DNA of 64,000 nt from Scytonema sp. RU_4_4 (GTDB lineage Bacteria; Cyanobacteriota; Cyanobacteriia; Cyanobacteriales; Nostocaceae), in assembly GCA_012031965.1 (NCBI GenBank), contig JAAUSC010000003.1, positions 20,760 to 84,759 on the forward strand, read 5' to 3'. The stretch's first letter is position 1. Each line of letters starts with the position of its first letter. Made by a program: the position numbers and the translations under genes. Under the pieces are notes generated by a model that worked only from the letters and a program-made list of their open reading frames with translations, was not told the DNA's origin and ran no database searches. Shown one piece after another: positions 10,139-20,762 of this stretch.

Positions 10139-10975
10139 TCACTGCGCTGGCTCACCAAAAACTAATTTGGGCTGAGCGTCAAACCAAATCTCTGGGGGGA
10201 AGGGGAAATCAGGGTAGCCAACTCGCAACAAGCATAAGCCATGAGGGGGTGCGGCATATTTCACTTCTTCCCGTTGTTCGTGTTTCCAAAGGTCGGTGAA
10301 GTTAGTCAGTGTCCGTTGTCTGGAACCAACCTGCACCAACATCCCCACTAATAACCGCACCATACCATACAAAAACCCATCTGCTTGAATTTCAATATGG
10401 AGAAATGGTCCGTTGCGATAACACTCTGCTGCTTGTACGTCTACCCAAGAATGCTGACGTCCTGAGTTCGAGCGGTGAAAAGCAGCTAGGTGATGGCGTC
10501 CAATCAGAGGTTTGAGTGCATTCTGAATCAGAGATTCATCCAGGTGTGCATGATAATAATGCCAACTCAAAGGGCTGGCAAATAAATTTGGTAGCTCTTT
10601 ATTATAAAGTGTGTAACGGTACCGTCGGTATGTGGCACTAAAACGAGCGTGCCAATTTTGACTCACTTTTGCGGAAGCTCGAATCAGTACATCTTTGGGC
10701 AAATAGCTGTTAAGAATTGTTGCCCATTTGTGATCTGGTATCACACTTGTGGCATTAAAATGTGCTATCTGAGCAGCTGCGTGAACTCCAGCATCAGTTC
10801 GCCCTGCACCGTACAGTGTCACTGGATGACCTAGTACCTTAGAAATAGCTGTTTCTATCTCTTGTTGGACAGTGCGGTGTTGCAGTTGCCTCTGCCAGCC
10901 ATGAAAATGAGTGCCCAGGTATTGAATGACCAGGGCAACTCGATAAGTTTGTGTCGGCTGGTGGCTATCTAACAT
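10139..10975 (-). CDS. truA: tRNA pseudouridine(38-40) synthase
   Basis: A 278-residue enzyme that isomerises uridines 38-40 of the tRNA anticodon stem. The catalytic Asp is in YGAGRTDAGVHA (D61), and FHGWQRQ (residues 24-30) and the later RYRYTLYN segment are typical of TruA. Length is normal. In cyanobacteria truA commonly sits between rplQ and rplM, as here. Part of its C-terminal coding region borders the repeat block that follows. Confidence 0.95.
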   Translation of the reverse strand: MLDSHQPTQTYRVALVIQYLGTHFHGWQRQLQHRTVQQEIETAISKVLGHPVTLYGAGRTDAGVHAAAQIAHFNATSVIPDHKWATILNSYLPKDVLIRASAKVSQNWHARFSATYRRYRYTLYNKELPNLFASPLSWHYYHAHLDESLIQNALKPLIGRHHLAAFHRSNSGRQHSWVDVQAAECYRNGPFLHIEIQADGFLYGMVRLLVGMLVQVGSRQRTLTNFTDLWKHEQREEVKYAAPPHGLCLLRVGYPDFPFPPEIWFDAQPKLVFGEPAQ

Positions 10976-11040
10976 AAAATCAATCAGAGGCTGAAGTCTA
11001 AAGGATAAGATGAAAATTTTATCCTTCTACCTTCATCTGT

Positions 11041-11391
11041 TTAGACGAGTTCGACAATTGCCATCTCAGAATTATCACCCCGACGCCTTATGGTATGCAG
11101 GATGCGGGTATAACCACCTTGGCGATTACCATACCGCGTGGGAGCTTGCTCAAACAGAGCATGAACGAGTTGTTTATCGTATATGTAGCCGAGAGCTTGA
11201 CGGCGTGCTGGTAAAGAACCTTCTTTCGCAAGAGTAATCATTTTGTCCACTTCGGAGCGTAGCACCTTAGCTCGAGCTAAAGTGGTAGTGATCCGTCCAT
11301 GACGGATCACTTCAGTGGTCAGCGATCGCAACAGAGCGCGGCGTTGGTCAGCTGGTTTGCTGAGTTTTTTGACTCGACAACGGTGACGCAT
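11041..11391 (-). CDS. rplQ: 50S ribosomal protein L17
   Basis: A 116-residue protein, the short bacterial form. The N-terminal [20 protein letters not shown] and the [20 protein letters not shown] helix are diagnostic. It usually follows rpoA directly; here a 480-base repeat-filled spacer separates them. Confidence 0.97.
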   Translation of the reverse strand: MRHRCRVKKLSKPADQRRALLRSLTTEVIRHGRITTTLARAKVLRSEVDKMITLAKEGSLPARRQALGYIYDKQLVHALFEQAPTRYGNRQGGYTRILHTIRRRGDNSEMAIVELV

Positions 11392-11404
11392 AATCTTTCT
11401 TTAG

Positions 11405-11446
11405 GTTGTTAGTTGGTAGTTGTTAGTTGTTGGTTGTTAGTTGTTG
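11405..11446. repeat. Heptamer tandem repeat (GTTGTTA)n
   Basis: Six consecutive heptamers of the type GTTGTTA, GTTGGTA or GTTGTTG in the rpoA-rplQ spacer. Confidence 0.8.
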
Positions 11447-11872
11447 GTGAGTCAGTGCGTTACGGTGAATCCAGCGCTATGCAGTCCTTGTTTCCCACGC
11501 TCAGGTGACTGGTGAGACCAGTCGGAGCAGTCCGGGAGCCAGTGCGGACGCCACATGCCTACGGAGGAGCCAGTGCGGTCTTGGGGAAACCCCAAGTAGA
11601 GCATCTGGCGTTGGAAACAAGGACTGCAGCAGTGGGTCGTCTTGGGGAGCCAGTGCGCCCTTGGAGGTTCCTCCGAGAGTGCCATCTGGCGTGTCTCCCC
11701 AAGTAGAGCATCTGGCGTTTTCCCAACAGAGGGAACTAGCTCTCCCGTTAAGCGTTGGGGTCTCCTTCCTTGCCATTCATCCCCAGAGAGGACGCATGAG
11801 CCTCCCGTTGTAGCAACTGGCTCTCCCGTTGGGTTGTTGTACTAACCACTCACGACTAACCAATAACCAGTT
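11447..11872. repeat. Cluster of GC-rich palindromic repeats between rpoA and rplQ
   Basis: Multiple nested units of the family with AGCCAGTGCG, CATCTGGCG, CTTGGGGAAACCCCAAG and CCTCCGAGAG-type palindromes. CAAGTAGAGCATCTGGCGTT occurs twice (near 11599 and 11699). Open frames crossing it in several directions have repetitive, low-quality translations, so I call no gene here. Confidence 0.75.
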
Positions 11873-12820
11873 TTAGGTGTGTTTGGAAGCTCTTTCAGTT
11901 GGTAGAGTGATCCCCAAGCGTCGCTGTAGAGCTTCAACGACCTCTTCAGCTGACTTCTGACCAAAGTTTTTTATTTCTAATAAGTCTTCTTGGGTATAAT
12001 CCAATAAGTCAGCAACAGAATTCACTTGTGCCCGTTTGAGACAGTTATAAGCTCGTACAGACAGTTGTAGCTCTTCGATAGGAATCTGAGCAGTTGGATC
12101 ATCTGGAATTTCTGCGCCTACGTCTGGTGTGTCGAGTGATATATCTTTCAACGGGTTAAATAAATCCACCAGTATAGTAGCGGCAGAGGAAAGCGCTTCT
12201 TGGGGGCTCAGACTACCATTCGTCCAAACTTCCAAAAGTAATCTGTCTCTTGGTATCCCAGTATCTCCACGAGTTTCTTCAACGCTGTAGTTCACTTTCC
12301 GCACTGGCATAAATACTGAGTCGATTTGGAGAAAGTCCAAAGATGTGGCTTCTTCACGACTCCGCTCTACAGTGCGATATCCTTTGCCTCTTTCAATCCG
12401 AAATTCCATTTCCAGCTTGCCACCTTCAGCGACAGTAGCTACATATTGGGTCGGATCGATGACTTCTACTTCACTAGGCAAATCAAAATGTGCCGAAGTC
12501 ACTGTTGTTGGACCTGTAACGAGTAATCGACCAATCTGGGGTTGAGAGGAGTAGCTTTTAAGGATAACTTCCTTCATTTTCATTAGGATTTCTAGCACGT
12601 CTTCCCGTACACCCGAAACGGTGGCGAACTCGTGTGTAACGCCAGCAATCCGAACTGCTGTGACTGCTGTACCCTCCAAGTTGGAAAGTAATACGCGTCT
12701 GAGGGCATTGCCAACAGTCGTTCCTTGACCGCGCTCCAGAGGTTCTATGACAAATTTACTGTGGTTACTCCTATTATCCTCAGTACTTGACTCTACACAT
12801 TCAATTTGAAACTGCGCCAC
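11873..12820 (-). CDS. rpoA: DNA-directed RNA polymerase subunit alpha
   Basis: A 315-residue core polymerase subunit that starts assembly of the beta subunits. The N-terminal domain carries FVIEPLERGQGTTVGNALRR and the C-terminal domain ends in the FGQKSAEEVVEALQRR helix that contacts UP elements and activators. I start at GTG 12820: AAGGGAGG lies 7 bases upstream, and the resulting MAQFQIECVE is the cyanobacterial start. The longer ATG frame at 12838 would place that ribosome-binding site inside the gene. Confidence 0.96.
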   Translation of the reverse strand: MAQFQIECVESSTEDNRSNHSKFVIEPLERGQGTTVGNALRRVLLSNLEGTAVTAVRIAGVTHEFATVSGVREDVLEILMKMKEVILKSYSSQPQIGRLLVTGPTTVTSAHFDLPSEVEVIDPTQYVATVAEGGKLEMEFRIERGKGYRTVERSREEATSLDFLQIDSVFMPVRKVNYSVEETRGDTGIPRDRLLLEVWTNGSLSPQEALSSAATILVDLFNPLKDISLDTPDVGAEIPDDPTAQIPIEELQLSVRAYNCLKRAQVNSVADLLDYTQEDLLEIKNFGQKSAEEVVEALQRRLGITLPTERASKHT

Positions 12821-13510
12821 GGGGTAGCCTCCCTTCATATAAGGTCCTGCTAGCAGACAAATTTGTTACCTTAACTGACATAAGTTGTGGTCAAAACCAT
12901 CTTTACAGTGTCTTTAACGAGCAGTCCAACACCAGTTGCCTAGAGTTGGAGAAGTAGCCCTGAAAAGCTCCTGATGCCGAGCTTGTGCTGTATAGAGATA
13001 TTCTCCGTAGAACCGACACTTGCTACCCTACAGGAAGCCGAAGAGCACGTCTACAAGCTGGGAAACAACGGCAGTTCCTTTAACGGGGGGCTTACGCTCA
13101 CCATGCGGCTCTGCCCTCTCGAATTTACTTAAGACCCTTTTAAGCTACGACGTTTATCAAACTCTATTTCCAATGGCGGTGAAGTTTGGCTCCTCAAAGA
13201 GCTAGCGGGCGCTCATGGTGTTTTGTTGTTTGAAATTTTGAGCTTTCAAGGGTAAGTTGGTCAATACAAGGAAAGAAAACTCTCCGTAGTGGAGATGTTT
13301 TGTAGAATCCTTTTGCAACCAAAGTTGTTTAAACTTTTCGTCCTTACACCTTTGGGGTACTCTGCGAGAAGCCGTCTTCCGGGCGTCTACGGCAATTGCA
13401 CAAGAGGGGAAACCCCCAAGACCCTTACGGGATAGCCAGTCACCAGCACCAGGGTTACCCTCATCAAGTGCTGGACTCACCGCGCCACCTCACTGCCTCA
13501 CAAGTTATAT
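12821..13510. other. 690-base spacer between rpsK and rpoA
   Basis: No gene seen. The part from about 13010 to 13150 and from about 13360 to 13500 consists of GC-rich repeat fragments (GCTACCCTACAGGAAGCC; GAAGCCGTCTTCCGGGCGTC; GGGGAAACCCCC). Spacers this long are unusual within the alpha operon, so internal transcription starts are possible, but no promoter can be fixed. Confidence 0.55.
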
Positions 13511-13909
13511 TTATACTCGGCGGCGTTTGGGTGGACGGCAACCGTTATGAGGAATCGGGGTAATATCCCGAATTAATGTAATTTCTAGTCCTGCTCCTTG
13601 GAGTGCCCGAATCGCTGTTTCTCGACCTGCTCCAGGACCACTGACCATGACCTCTATTTGGCGCATCCCTTGGTCGATCGCTCGACGTGCTGCACTTTCG
13701 GCAGCGGTCTGAGCCGCAAAAGGAGTACCCTTTTTTGCTCCCTTAAAACCGCTAGAGCCAGCACTTGCCCAGGAGATGACATCTCCATTTTGATCGGTAA
13801 TGGTAACAATGCTATTGTTGAAAGTAGACTGGATGTACCCAACCCCATTTGGAACATTACGTTTTTGCTTTTTGCTCCCGGGTTTCTTACCACTTTGTTG
13901 TCGCGCCAT
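13511..13909 (-). CDS. rpsK: 30S ribosomal protein S11
   Basis: A 132-residue platform protein of the small subunit. [18 protein letters not shown] and the C-terminal [18 protein letters not shown] tail identify it. It lies 53 bases after rpsM. Confidence 0.97.
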   Translation of the reverse strand: MARQQSGKKPGSKKQKRNVPNGVGYIQSTFNNSIVTITDQNGDVISWASAGSSGFKGAKKGTPFAAQTAAESAARRAIDQGMRQIEVMVSGPGAGRETAIRALQGAGLEITLIRDITPIPHNGCRPPKRRRV

Positions 13910-13962
13910 ATTGCACTTAGTTAAATTAGGATAAGTATTGCTGTAGGTTAGCGTAGAAAGAA

Positions 13963-14343
13963 TTACTTGGATGGGGCTTTCTTCTTACCAGCTACTGTCT
14001 GCCGTCTTCCTCGGCGAGTTCTGGCGTTCGTGCGAGTTCTTTGTCCTCTTACTGGTAAGCCCATGCGGTGGCGACGACCCCTATAGGTGCCAATTTCGAT
14101 TAAGCGCTTGATGTTCAATGCTTCCAAGCGCCTTAAGTCACCTTCAACTTGGTAGTTCTCTTCTATTTCTGCCCGCAAGGCTGCTACGTCGGCATCGCTC
14201 AGGTCTTTGACACGAGTATCAGGGTTGACACTCGTGGCTGCTAGAATCTCTTTTGAGAGAGATAGTCCAATTCCGTAGATATAAGTTAGACCAATTTCAA
14301 CGCGCTTGTCACGTGGAAGGTCTACTCCGGCAATACGTGCCAC
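13963..14343 (-). CDS. rpsM: 30S ribosomal protein S13
   Basis: A 126-residue head protein that contacts the P-site tRNA through its basic C-terminal tail ([15 protein letters not shown]). The start is the GTG at 14343, preceded by AGGGAG at 9 bases and giving the usual [17 protein letters not shown] longer ATG frame to 14367 would add eight residues not found in homologues. Confidence 0.96.
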   Translation of the reverse strand: MARIAGVDLPRDKRVEIGLTYIYGIGLSLSKEILAATSVNPDTRVKDLSDADVAALRAEIEENYQVEGDLRRLEALNIKRLIEIGTYRGRRHRMGLPVRGQRTRTNARTRRGRRQTVAGKKKAPSK

Positions 14344-14442
14344 AACTAGTGTCTCCCTATTCTTCAAAGCTAGTAGTGTATCTTTTATCAGTCAGCAGTT
14401 ATTTGGATGATTTTCCCTGATGACTGTTCGCTTTTGGTTGTG

Positions 14443-14556
14443 TTATCCTTGGCGCTGCTTATGCTTGGGATTCACACAAATCACCATGACGCGACCACGA
14501 CGTCTGATCACGTTACACTTTTCACAGATTTTCTTGACAGAGGCTCTAACTTTCAT
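14443..14556 (-). CDS. rpmJ: 50S ribosomal protein L36
   Basis: A 37-residue zinc-ribbon protein. The translation begins [19 protein letters not shown] and ends NPKHKQRQG. Two zinc-ligand Cys (positions 11 and 14) plus a third (27) and a His (32) are present, so this is the zinc-binding form. It sits between infA and rpsM, the standard order. Confidence 0.96.
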   Translation of the reverse strand: MKVRASVKKICEKCNVIRRRGRVMVICVNPKHKQRQG

Positions 14557-14702
14557 GCCTTTTCTATTGACTCCAAATGGTGAATTATAACATTTTATGA
14601 TGAATTAATCAGTAAAATTCATTGTTAAATACCAAAAAAGATTTTGTGGTATTATTTTCTACATAGTCTTGCTTAACCTCCCAGGAAGAGTTTGAAAGTG
14701 AC

Positions 14703-14927
14703 CTATTTCTTACGCAGTCGATAAGTAATCCTGCCTTTTGTCAGATCGTAAGGTGTTAACTCCACCTTGACGCGATCGCCAGGTAAGATTTTGATGTAGT
14801 TACGGCGAATCTTGCCAGAAATGTGAGCTAAGACATTGAAGCCGTTATCTAAATCAACACGAAACATCGCATTTGGCAGGGACTCGGTGACCGTGCCTTC
14901 CATTTCTATCAAATCTTGTTTAGACAA
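14703..14927 (-). CDS. infA: Translation initiation factor IF-1
   Basis: A 74-residue single OB-fold factor that occupies the ribosomal A site during initiation. [18 protein letters not shown] and the [11 protein letters not shown] end are diagnostic. It starts with TTG at 14927, supported by GAGG 7 bases upstream; weak start codons are of interest in an initiation-factor gene, as IF-3-type discrimination could influence it. Confidence 0.95.
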
Positions 14928-15134
14928 GTTTTTTCCTCAACTCAACAGTCTCCTACTTTAGTTACAACGACTTCTAGTCTGCAAAAGAACATATTTCGGA
15001 GAATATATCAACAGTTCATTAATATATCTTATCCAAGATTTACATACATCTGCTTGGGGGACAGGGAATAGGGTGCTGGGTACAAGGGATTGAGAAAAAG
15101 TAGTCACCTTTAACCTGTCACCTACTCCCCCGTT

Positions 15135-15689
15135 CTAAGACGCAATGACCTTTTTTAATTCAGCAGTGACTTCTTCTAGGGACTGATTACCGTTGATACT
15201 GAGGAGAATCTGGCGACTGCTGTAAAAGTCAATCAAAGGTGCCGTTTCTGCGCGATAGACTTCTAAGCGACGACGGATGACCTCTTGTGAGTCATCTTTT
15301 CTACCTCGCTCCAGCAACCGCGCGATCACAGTTTCATCTGGCACTTCCAGATTGACGACCTTTTCTCCATGCTGGTTGAACTTTCGCAGTAATTCCTCTA
15401 AAAAAACTGCTTGACTGACTGTGCGGGGAAAGCCATCAAGAATCCAACCTGATTTCGTATCAACTTGGCTCAGACGTTCCTGTACCATTTCCTGTACGAG
15501 ATCGTCAGGAACCAACTCACCTTTATCCATATAACTTTGAGCTTTAACACCCAAAGCAGTTTGGTCTTTGAGGGCTTGGCGCAGTATGTCACCCGTAGAA
15601 ATATGAGGAATATTGCAATCGTCAGCTAATGTTTTAGCTTGAGTTCCTTTACCAGCTCCAGGTGGTCCCAAGAAGATTACTCGTGTCAC
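15135..15689 (-). CDS. adk: Adenylate kinase
   Basis: A 184-residue enzyme interconverting ATP + AMP and 2 ADP. The P-loop GPPGAGKGTQ (residues 8-17), the AMP-site HISTGDILR and DGFPRT are intact. The LID is the short form, without a zinc site, as in cyanobacteria. The GTG start shares its first G with the TAG stop of secY, so translation is coupled. Confidence 0.96.
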   Translation of the reverse strand: MTRVIFLGPPGAGKGTQAKTLADDCNIPHISTGDILRQALKDQTALGVKAQSYMDKGELVPDDLVQEMVQERLSQVDTKSGWILDGFPRTVSQAVFLEELLRKFNQHGEKVVNLEVPDETVIARLLERGRKDDSQEVIRRRLEVYRAETAPLIDFYSSRQILLSINGNQSLEEVTAELKKVIAS

Positions 15690-17002
15690 TACTGTTTCAC
15701 CATTCCTTCATAGCGCTGAGAGATAACGTAGGTTTGAATTTGCTTTGACGTATCAATCGCTACACCAACCAGAATTAACAAAGAGGTAGCGCCTAGTCCC
15801 CTAAAGGTTCGTACATTTAAAGCACTTTCAACGGCGGTAGGGATAATAGCAATCAAGCCCAAGAAGATAGCACCTAAAAAAGTTAATCGATTCAGCACAC
15901 GCTCAATGTACTCGCTTGTTGCTTTTCCCGGACGAATACCAGGAATACTAGAACCCATTTTCTTCAGGTTCTGGGCGACATCAACTGGGTTGACAATCAA
16001 TGAAGAATAGAAGTAGCTGAAGAACACGATGGAAACTAGGTAGACAAGGGCATAGACCCAAGCCCCAGAACCGCCAGGTATGAGATAGGTGTTAACAATT
16101 TTTGAATATTCTGGATTTCTGATAAAGTTCTCTGCCAACAGTGGCAAACTCAGAATCGCAGCAGCAAAGATAATTGGCATCACACCCCCTTGATTGAGTC
16201 TCAAGGGCAGGTAGTTACGCTGCTCTGCAAAAATTCGTCTACCGACTTGGCGACGCGCTGAAATAATTGGGATACGGCGGATCCCTTCCTGTACAAACAC
16301 AATACCAACAATCGTGACTAGGAAAAGCAGCAATAGCACAACAACTCGACCCACTGTTTCCCGGTTTCCGCTTTGTACAAAATCGATTGTGTCGCCTAGA
16401 GATTTTGGCAGTGTTGCCACAATATTGACAAAAATCAACAAAGATGCACCATTGCCGACGCCCCTCTCTGTAATCACTTCTGATGCCCACATGACAAACA
16501 TCGAACCAGCAACAAGAGCTAGCGCGGTCTCAATCACGAAAATCGGTCCATAGTTATGAGCAAAGGGTTTAAGCCAGAACGATGCCAAGAAGACACTTTG
16601 AATAATCCCCCAACCCAAAGAAACATAGCGTGTAATCTGGGAAATCTTCCGCCGTCCTGCTTCGCCTTCATTTTTCTGTAAATTTTCTAAAGCTGGGATG
16701 GCAGCGGTAAGCAATTGGATGATAATTGAGGCATTAATGTAAGGCAAAATACCCAAGGCAAAGACTCCCAAAGCAGAGAGTCCACCTCCAGAAAAGATAT
16801 CCAAAAAGCTTAATATCTGGTTATTACCTTGGATGGCTCTGGCAAACTCATCTCGATTAATACCTGGTATTGGCAAATGTATGCCCAGACGAATCAAAAA
16901 TAAAATACCTAAAGTCACAAGCAGCCGACCTCGCAGCCCTGCTGCTTGCGCCATCTGCATAAAAGTTTCTTGAGCCGTTGGGGCTTTGTCTCGACTGATC
17001 AT
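15689..17002 (-). CDS. secY: Protein translocase subunit SecY
   Basis: A 437-residue, ten-helix channel of the Sec translocon in plasma and thylakoid membranes. Visible landmarks are LRGRLLVTLGILFLIRLG at helix 1, INASIIIQLLTAAIP, and the GIRPGKATSEYIERVLNR loop. Length is typical. It sits between rplO and adk, the conserved spc order. Confidence 0.97.
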   Translation of the reverse strand: MISRDKAPTAQETFMQMAQAAGLRGRLLVTLGILFLIRLGIHLPIPGINRDEFARAIQGNNQILSFLDIFSGGGLSALGVFALGILPYINASIIIQLLTAAIPALENLQKNEGEAGRRKISQITRYVSLGWGIIQSVFLASFWLKPFAHNYGPIFVIETALALVAGSMFVMWASEVITERGVGNGASLLIFVNIVATLPKSLGDTIDFVQSGNRETVGRVVVLLLLFLVTIVGIVFVQEGIRRIPIISARRQVGRRIFAEQRNYLPLRLNQGGVMPIIFAAAILSLPLLAENFIRNPEYSKIVNTYLIPGGSGAWVYALVYLVSIVFFSYFYSSLIVNPVDVAQNLKKMGSSIPGIRPGKATSEYIERVLNRLTFLGAIFLGLIAIIPTAVESALNVRTFRGLGATSLLILVGVAIDTSKQIQTYVISQRYEGMVKQ

Positions 17003-17073
17003 AAAGGGCTACCTTGCTAGTTAAGTAAGGCGCTAGATTGGAGTAGGATCTGTCATAGGTGTGCTGTTCTAGC

Positions 17074-17520
17074 TCACTCTAATACTTCGCAACTTCCACC
17101 AGCCGCCTCAATTTTGCTACGAGCTGTACCTGTAAAAGCTGCCGCTTGCACCTTGAGCGGAACGCCCAATTCCCCATCCCCTAAAATTTTCAAAGGTCCT
17201 CGAACAGCAGTAAGGATACCTGCTTCTTTTAACGAGGTCAGTGTGACTTCTGTATTTGCAGGGAGGGAGGCTAGCTTTTCTACATTAATCGTAGTGTACT
17301 TCTTACGATTAACGAGAGGGAAGCCCTTTAACTTGGGTATGCGGCGGTACAATGGCTGTTGACCACCTTCAAATCCGGGTCGTGTGCTACCGCCTGAACG
17401 TGCTTTTTGACCACGCATACCCTTACCAGCACTAGCACCCTGACCGGCAGAAACACCTCTACCTAAACGACGAGGGCGTTTTTTTGAGCCTTTTTGAGGA
17501 CGAACATCAGTGAGTCTCAT
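17074..17520 (-). CDS. rplO: 50S ribosomal protein L15
   Basis: A 148-residue protein with a glycine- and arginine-rich N-terminal extension that threads into the 23S rRNA ([18 protein letters not shown]). The start at ATG 17520 (AAGG 8 bases upstream) gives [18 protein letters not shown], as in homologues. A longer frame to 17562 runs into spacer repeat sequence and is rejected. Confidence 0.96.
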   Translation of the reverse strand: MRLTDVRPQKGSKKRPRRLGRGVSAGQGASAGKGMRGQKARSGGSTRPGFEGGQQPLYRRIPKLKGFPLVNRKKYTTINVEKLASLPANTEVTLTSLKEAGILTAVRGPLKILGDGELGVPLKVQAAAFTGTARSKIEAAGGSCEVLE

Positions 17521-17607
17521 AATTGAAACCTTATGTAAAATTTGTCGTTTGTCATTTGTCATGAGTCACTTGTCATCTACTAAGGACTAATGACCAATGA
17601 CTCATGA

Positions 17608-18132
17608 CTAAATATAGAGATTTTCAACAGGAATACCCCGGTCTTCAGCGACTTCTGCAAAAGTCCGCAAAGTAGATAAAGCATTAACAGCAGCTCTTGC
17701 ATTATTGAGAGGATTGTTTGATCCGAGTTGCTTAGCTAGGATATTACGAACTCCTGCTAATTCTAGTACTGTACGCACAGCACCACCAGCAATAACTCCA
17801 GTACCAGGTGCAGCCGGTCGCATGATAACCTTAGCACCACCACCAATGCCATTAATAGGATGGGGTATGGAGTTGGATTTGGTCATAGGAATTTCAATGA
17901 GATGCTTTTTGCCATCAGCGACACCTTTTTTCACAGCACCAATGACATCTGAGGCTTTGCCTACTCCTACACCAACTTGACCGCGTTCGTTACCCACAAC
18001 AACGATTGCCCGGAAGCTTAGTTTTTTACCTCCCTTGACGACTTTACTGACCCGTCGGATTTGGATAACCCGCTCTTGCCAGGTGATTTCTTCTTTTTTT
18101 GTACGGTTAGCTTTACGACGACCAGTTGCCAT
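17608..18132 (-). CDS. rpsE: 30S ribosomal protein S5
   Basis: A 174-residue protein with the double-stranded-RNA-binding N-domain ([20 protein letters not shown]) and the [17 protein letters not shown] loop involved in decoding accuracy. Length normal; it is flanked by rplR and rplO. Confidence 0.97.
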   Translation of the reverse strand: MATGRRKANRTKKEEITWQERVIQIRRVSKVVKGGKKLSFRAIVVVGNERGQVGVGVGKASDVIGAVKKGVADGKKHLIEIPMTKSNSIPHPINGIGGGAKVIMRPAAPGTGVIAGGAVRTVLELAGVRNILAKQLGSNNPLNNARAAVNALSTLRTFAEVAEDRGIPVENLYI

Positions 18133-18239
18133 TTTAATTACCTCGTGTTACAAGTCAATTGTCATTTGTCCTTTGTCTTTGGTCATGTGTCCTTTTTGAC
18201 TAATGACTAATGATCAATAACTCATGTTCAATAACTCAT

Positions 18240-18602
18240 TTAGAAATCTAAACCAGCTTCGCGAGCTGCTTCTGCTAATGCTTTGACGCGACCGTGGTAA
18301 AGATTGCCACCTCGGTCAAAGACGACTTGGGTGATACCTTTTTCTAAAGAGCGAACTGCGATCAATTTGCCGACTTCTACTGAAGCTTGGCAGTTTGAAC
18401 TCGAAGCTAATACAGATTTCAACTCTGGTTCTAAAGTTGAGGCTGCCACCAAGGTATGATGCTTGGTATCATCAATGACCTGAGCATAGATATGTTGGTG
18501 GGAGCGAAATATAGCTAACCGTGGACGGTCGGAAGAACCATCAACTTTGCCACGAATGCGTCTATGGCGACGCTCCCTAGATTCTCTACGAGTACTTTTC
18601 AT
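18240..18602 (-). CDS. rplR: 50S ribosomal protein L18
   Basis: A 120-residue 5S-rRNA-binding protein. [20 protein letters not shown] and the end [18 protein letters not shown] identify it. It begins two bases after the rplF stop, implying coupled translation. Confidence 0.97.
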   Translation of the reverse strand: MKSTRRESRERRHRRIRGKVDGSSDRPRLAIFRSHQHIYAQVIDDTKHHTLVAASTLEPELKSVLASSSNCQASVEVGKLIAVRSLEKGITQVVFDRGGNLYHGRVKALAEAAREAGLDF

Positions 18603-18604
18603 TT

Positions 18605-19153
18605 TTACTTCTTACCACTCTTACCAGTCTTACCAGCTTTACGTCTGACCACTTCACCAGCGTAACGAATACCTTTGCCTTTGTAAGGCTCTGGTGGGCG
18701 AACAGCACGAATCTTGGCTGCTGTATTGCCAACAACTTCTTTGTCATAGCCGCTGACAATAACGTTGGTATTATTTTCAACAGCAAACTGAATTCCTTCA
18801 GGTGGAGTAATTTGTACTTGATGGCTGTAGCCCATGTTCAAAACCAGGTTACGACCTTGAACTTGTGCTCGGTAGCCAACTCCTTGAATTTCCAAACGAC
18901 GTTGAAACCCTGTGGAAACTCCCTCAACCATATTGGCAACCAAGGTGCGGCATAAACCGTGCATTTGGCGGGATGTACGAGAATCATCGCGACGATTGAC
19001 TTGCAATATTTCTCCTTCTTGGGAGACTATCACATGGGGAGGCAAGTCGCGAAAAAGTTCACCTTTAGGACCTTTGACAAGCACTTTTGTGCCATCAATG
19101 GTCACTTGCACCTTGGCGGGGATTGTAATTGGGCGTTTACCAATTCGAGACAT
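18605..19153 (-). CDS. rplF: 50S ribosomal protein L6
   Basis: A 182-residue protein with two related domains: [20 protein letters not shown] at the start and [16 protein letters not shown] in the second domain, next to the sarcin-ricin loop. The basic GKTGKSGKK tail is common in cyanobacteria. Confidence 0.97.
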   Translation of the reverse strand: MSRIGKRPITIPAKVQVTIDGTKVLVKGPKGELFRDLPPHVIVSQEGEILQVNRRDDSRTSRQMHGLCRTLVANMVEGVSTGFQRRLEIQGVGYRAQVQGRNLVLNMGYSHQVQITPPEGIQFAVENNTNVIVSGYDKEVVGNTAAKIRAVRPPEPYKGKGIRYAGEVVRRKAGKTGKSGKK

Positions 19154-19234
19154 AACTTTTTGTCCTTTCTTATTGAGTCTTGAGTCCTGAGTTCTAAGTC
19201 TTGAGTCGAAAAGTCAATAATTAATGACTAATGA

Positions 19235-19636
19235 CTACCAAACGTAGCACAGTACTTCACCACCCAAATTCTGACGCCGTGCTTCCCGGTCAGTCATAAT
19301 GCCACTTGATGTAGAAATAATGGCAATACCGATACCGCCTAGTACCCTTGGTAGTTCTTTTTTATTGGAATAAACGCGCAAACCAGGTTTACTCACCCGC
19401 TTAAGGGCAGTGATCAGAGGCTGGCGATTTTTGCCTTTGTATTTCAAAGCAATCACCAGATTGCGCTTCACTCCTTCTCCTGCTTCTTCAAACTCACCAA
19501 TAAAACCTTCTTCGCGCAGCACTTTTGCAATGCTACGAGTCATTTTTGTGGATGGCACTTGTGTTGTTTGATGCCGCGCCATGTTCGCATTGCGGATGCG
19601 CGTGAGCATATCTGCAATTGTGTCGTTAACCGCCAT
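19235..19636 (-). CDS. rpsH: 30S ribosomal protein S8
   Basis: A 133-residue primary binder of 16S r[20 protein letters not shown] and the C-terminal [20 protein letters not shown] are diagnostic. In E. coli S8 represses its own operon; no matching RNA target was identified here. Confidence 0.97.
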   Translation of the reverse strand: MAVNDTIADMLTRIRNANMARHQTTQVPSTKMTRSIAKVLREEGFIGEFEEAGEGVKRNLVIALKYKGKNRQPLITALKRVSKPGLRVYSNKKELPRVLGGIGIAIISTSSGIMTDREARRQNLGGEVLCYVW

Positions 19637-19656
19637 CGTTTCCTCTTTAGATGAAC

Positions 19657-20205
19657 TTATTGATCCCGAAAGGGCATTCCCATTTCTTTAAGTAAGGCGC
19701 GACCTTCTTCGTCATTCTTTGCCGTGGTGATGATGGAAATATCCATACCACGAATTTGGTCAATTCTGTCATACTCAATTTCTGGAAAAATGAGTTGCTC
19801 TCTGACGCCTAAAGTATAATTGCCGCGACCATCAAAGCTTTTGGGACTAATACCGCGAAAATCTCGGATTCTTGGTAATGACAGATTGATGAGACGATCG
19901 AGAAAGGCGTACATTCTTTCGCTTCTTAAGGTCACCATGATACCAACTGGCATGCCTTGACGAATTTTGAAGCCCGCGATCGCCTTTTTCGCCCGCGTCA
20001 CAACAGGTTTTTGACCCGTAATCAGCGCAATCTCGCTTAAAGACGCTTCCAACGCTTTCGCATTTTGAGATGCTTCCCCCAAACCCCTGTTAACCGTAAC
20101 TTTCACCAACTTCGGGACTTGATGAATGTTAGTGTACTGAAACTGTTGTATCAGTTTGGGGACAATGGTCTCTTTGTATAGAGTTTTCAGTCTTGTTGTT
20201 GCCAT
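19657..20205 (-). CDS. rplE: 50S ribosomal protein L5
   Basis: A 182-residue 5S-rRNA-binding protein. [39 protein letters not shown] and the [20 protein letters not shown] region are clear. I start at ATG 20205 ([15 protein letters not shown]). The open frame continues upstream to 20409, but that part crosses a GC-rich dispersed repeat and is not conserved in L5. Confidence 0.96.
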   Translation of the reverse strand: MATTRLKTLYKETIVPKLIQQFQYTNIHQVPKLVKVTVNRGLGEASQNAKALEASLSEIALITGQKPVVTRAKKAIAGFKIRQGMPVGIMVTLRSERMYAFLDRLINLSLPRIRDFRGISPKSFDGRGNYTLGVREQLIFPEIEYDRIDQIRGMDISIITTAKNDEEGRALLKEMGMPFRDQ

Positions 20206-20209
20206 AGTT

Positions 20210-20405
20210 TTTTGTCCTTTTTCTCCCTGGGCTTGGTCAGGGACGATTGTCCTTAGTCTTTGTCTATTGTCTATTGTTTTTTTACTAATGACTAATGACC
20301 CAAAGGGTCTCTCCTGCAAAGACGCGGCGCTAACGCCACTTGCTACCCTACGGGAAGCCTTCTGGCGGGCGTCTATATGCTGGGAGACTTGTCCACCACA
20401 GTGAC
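20210..20405. repeat. Repeat-filled spacer between rplX and rplE
   Basis: Holds heptamer-like TAGTCTTTGTCTATTGTCTA sequence and a GC-rich unit (CGCGGCGCTAACGCCACTTG followed by CTACCCTACGGGAAGCC). A spacer here is unusual, because rplX and rplE are normally close. Confidence 0.6.
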
Positions 20406-20408
20406 TCA

Positions 20409-20762
20409 CTATTTATCTAGAATTTCGCCAGTTTTTTTAAGCATTCTAACTTTCTTACCTTCTTCGGTGAAAGTGTAGCAGATGCGGCTGGCAACGTTTT
20501 GTTTGGTGGAATAGAGCATGACATTGGAACTATGGATTGGGTATTCCTGAGTCATAATACGACCAGATTCCCCTTCTTGCTGAGGTTTGACGTGCTTAGT
20601 TTTAATATTGACACCTTTGACAAGAACTTTACTTTCTTGGGGAAGTGTTTTGATAATTTCACCAACTTTGCCTTTGTCTTTCCCAGCAATGACTTGCACA
20701 GTATCTCCTGTTTTGACGTGCATTTTCAAAAATCTTGGTTGATCTTTTTTCTTGCTTGCCAT
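20409..20762 (-). CDS. rplX: 50S ribosomal protein L24
   Basis: A 117-residue assembly-initiator protein with the KOW motif ([20 protein letters not shown]). Its ATG overlaps the rplN stop as TAATG. Confidence 0.97.
   Translation of the reverse strand: MASKKKDQPRFLKMHVKTGDTVQVIAGKDKGKVGEIIKTLPQESKVLVKGVNIKTKHVKPQQEGESGRIMTQEYPIHSSNVMLYSTKQNVASRICYTFTEEGKKVRMLKKTGEILDK

Noticed and set aside
11447..11872. Several overlapping open frames of 60-100 codons in the rpoA-rplQ spacer
   Set aside because: They cross repeated palindromic units in four or more frames with low-quality translations; none has a ribosome-binding site or recognisable family.
19657..20409. 250-residue version of L5 reaching to 20409
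   Set aside because: The extra 68 residues are encoded by dispersed repeat sequence, and L5 homologues start at the ATG at 20205.
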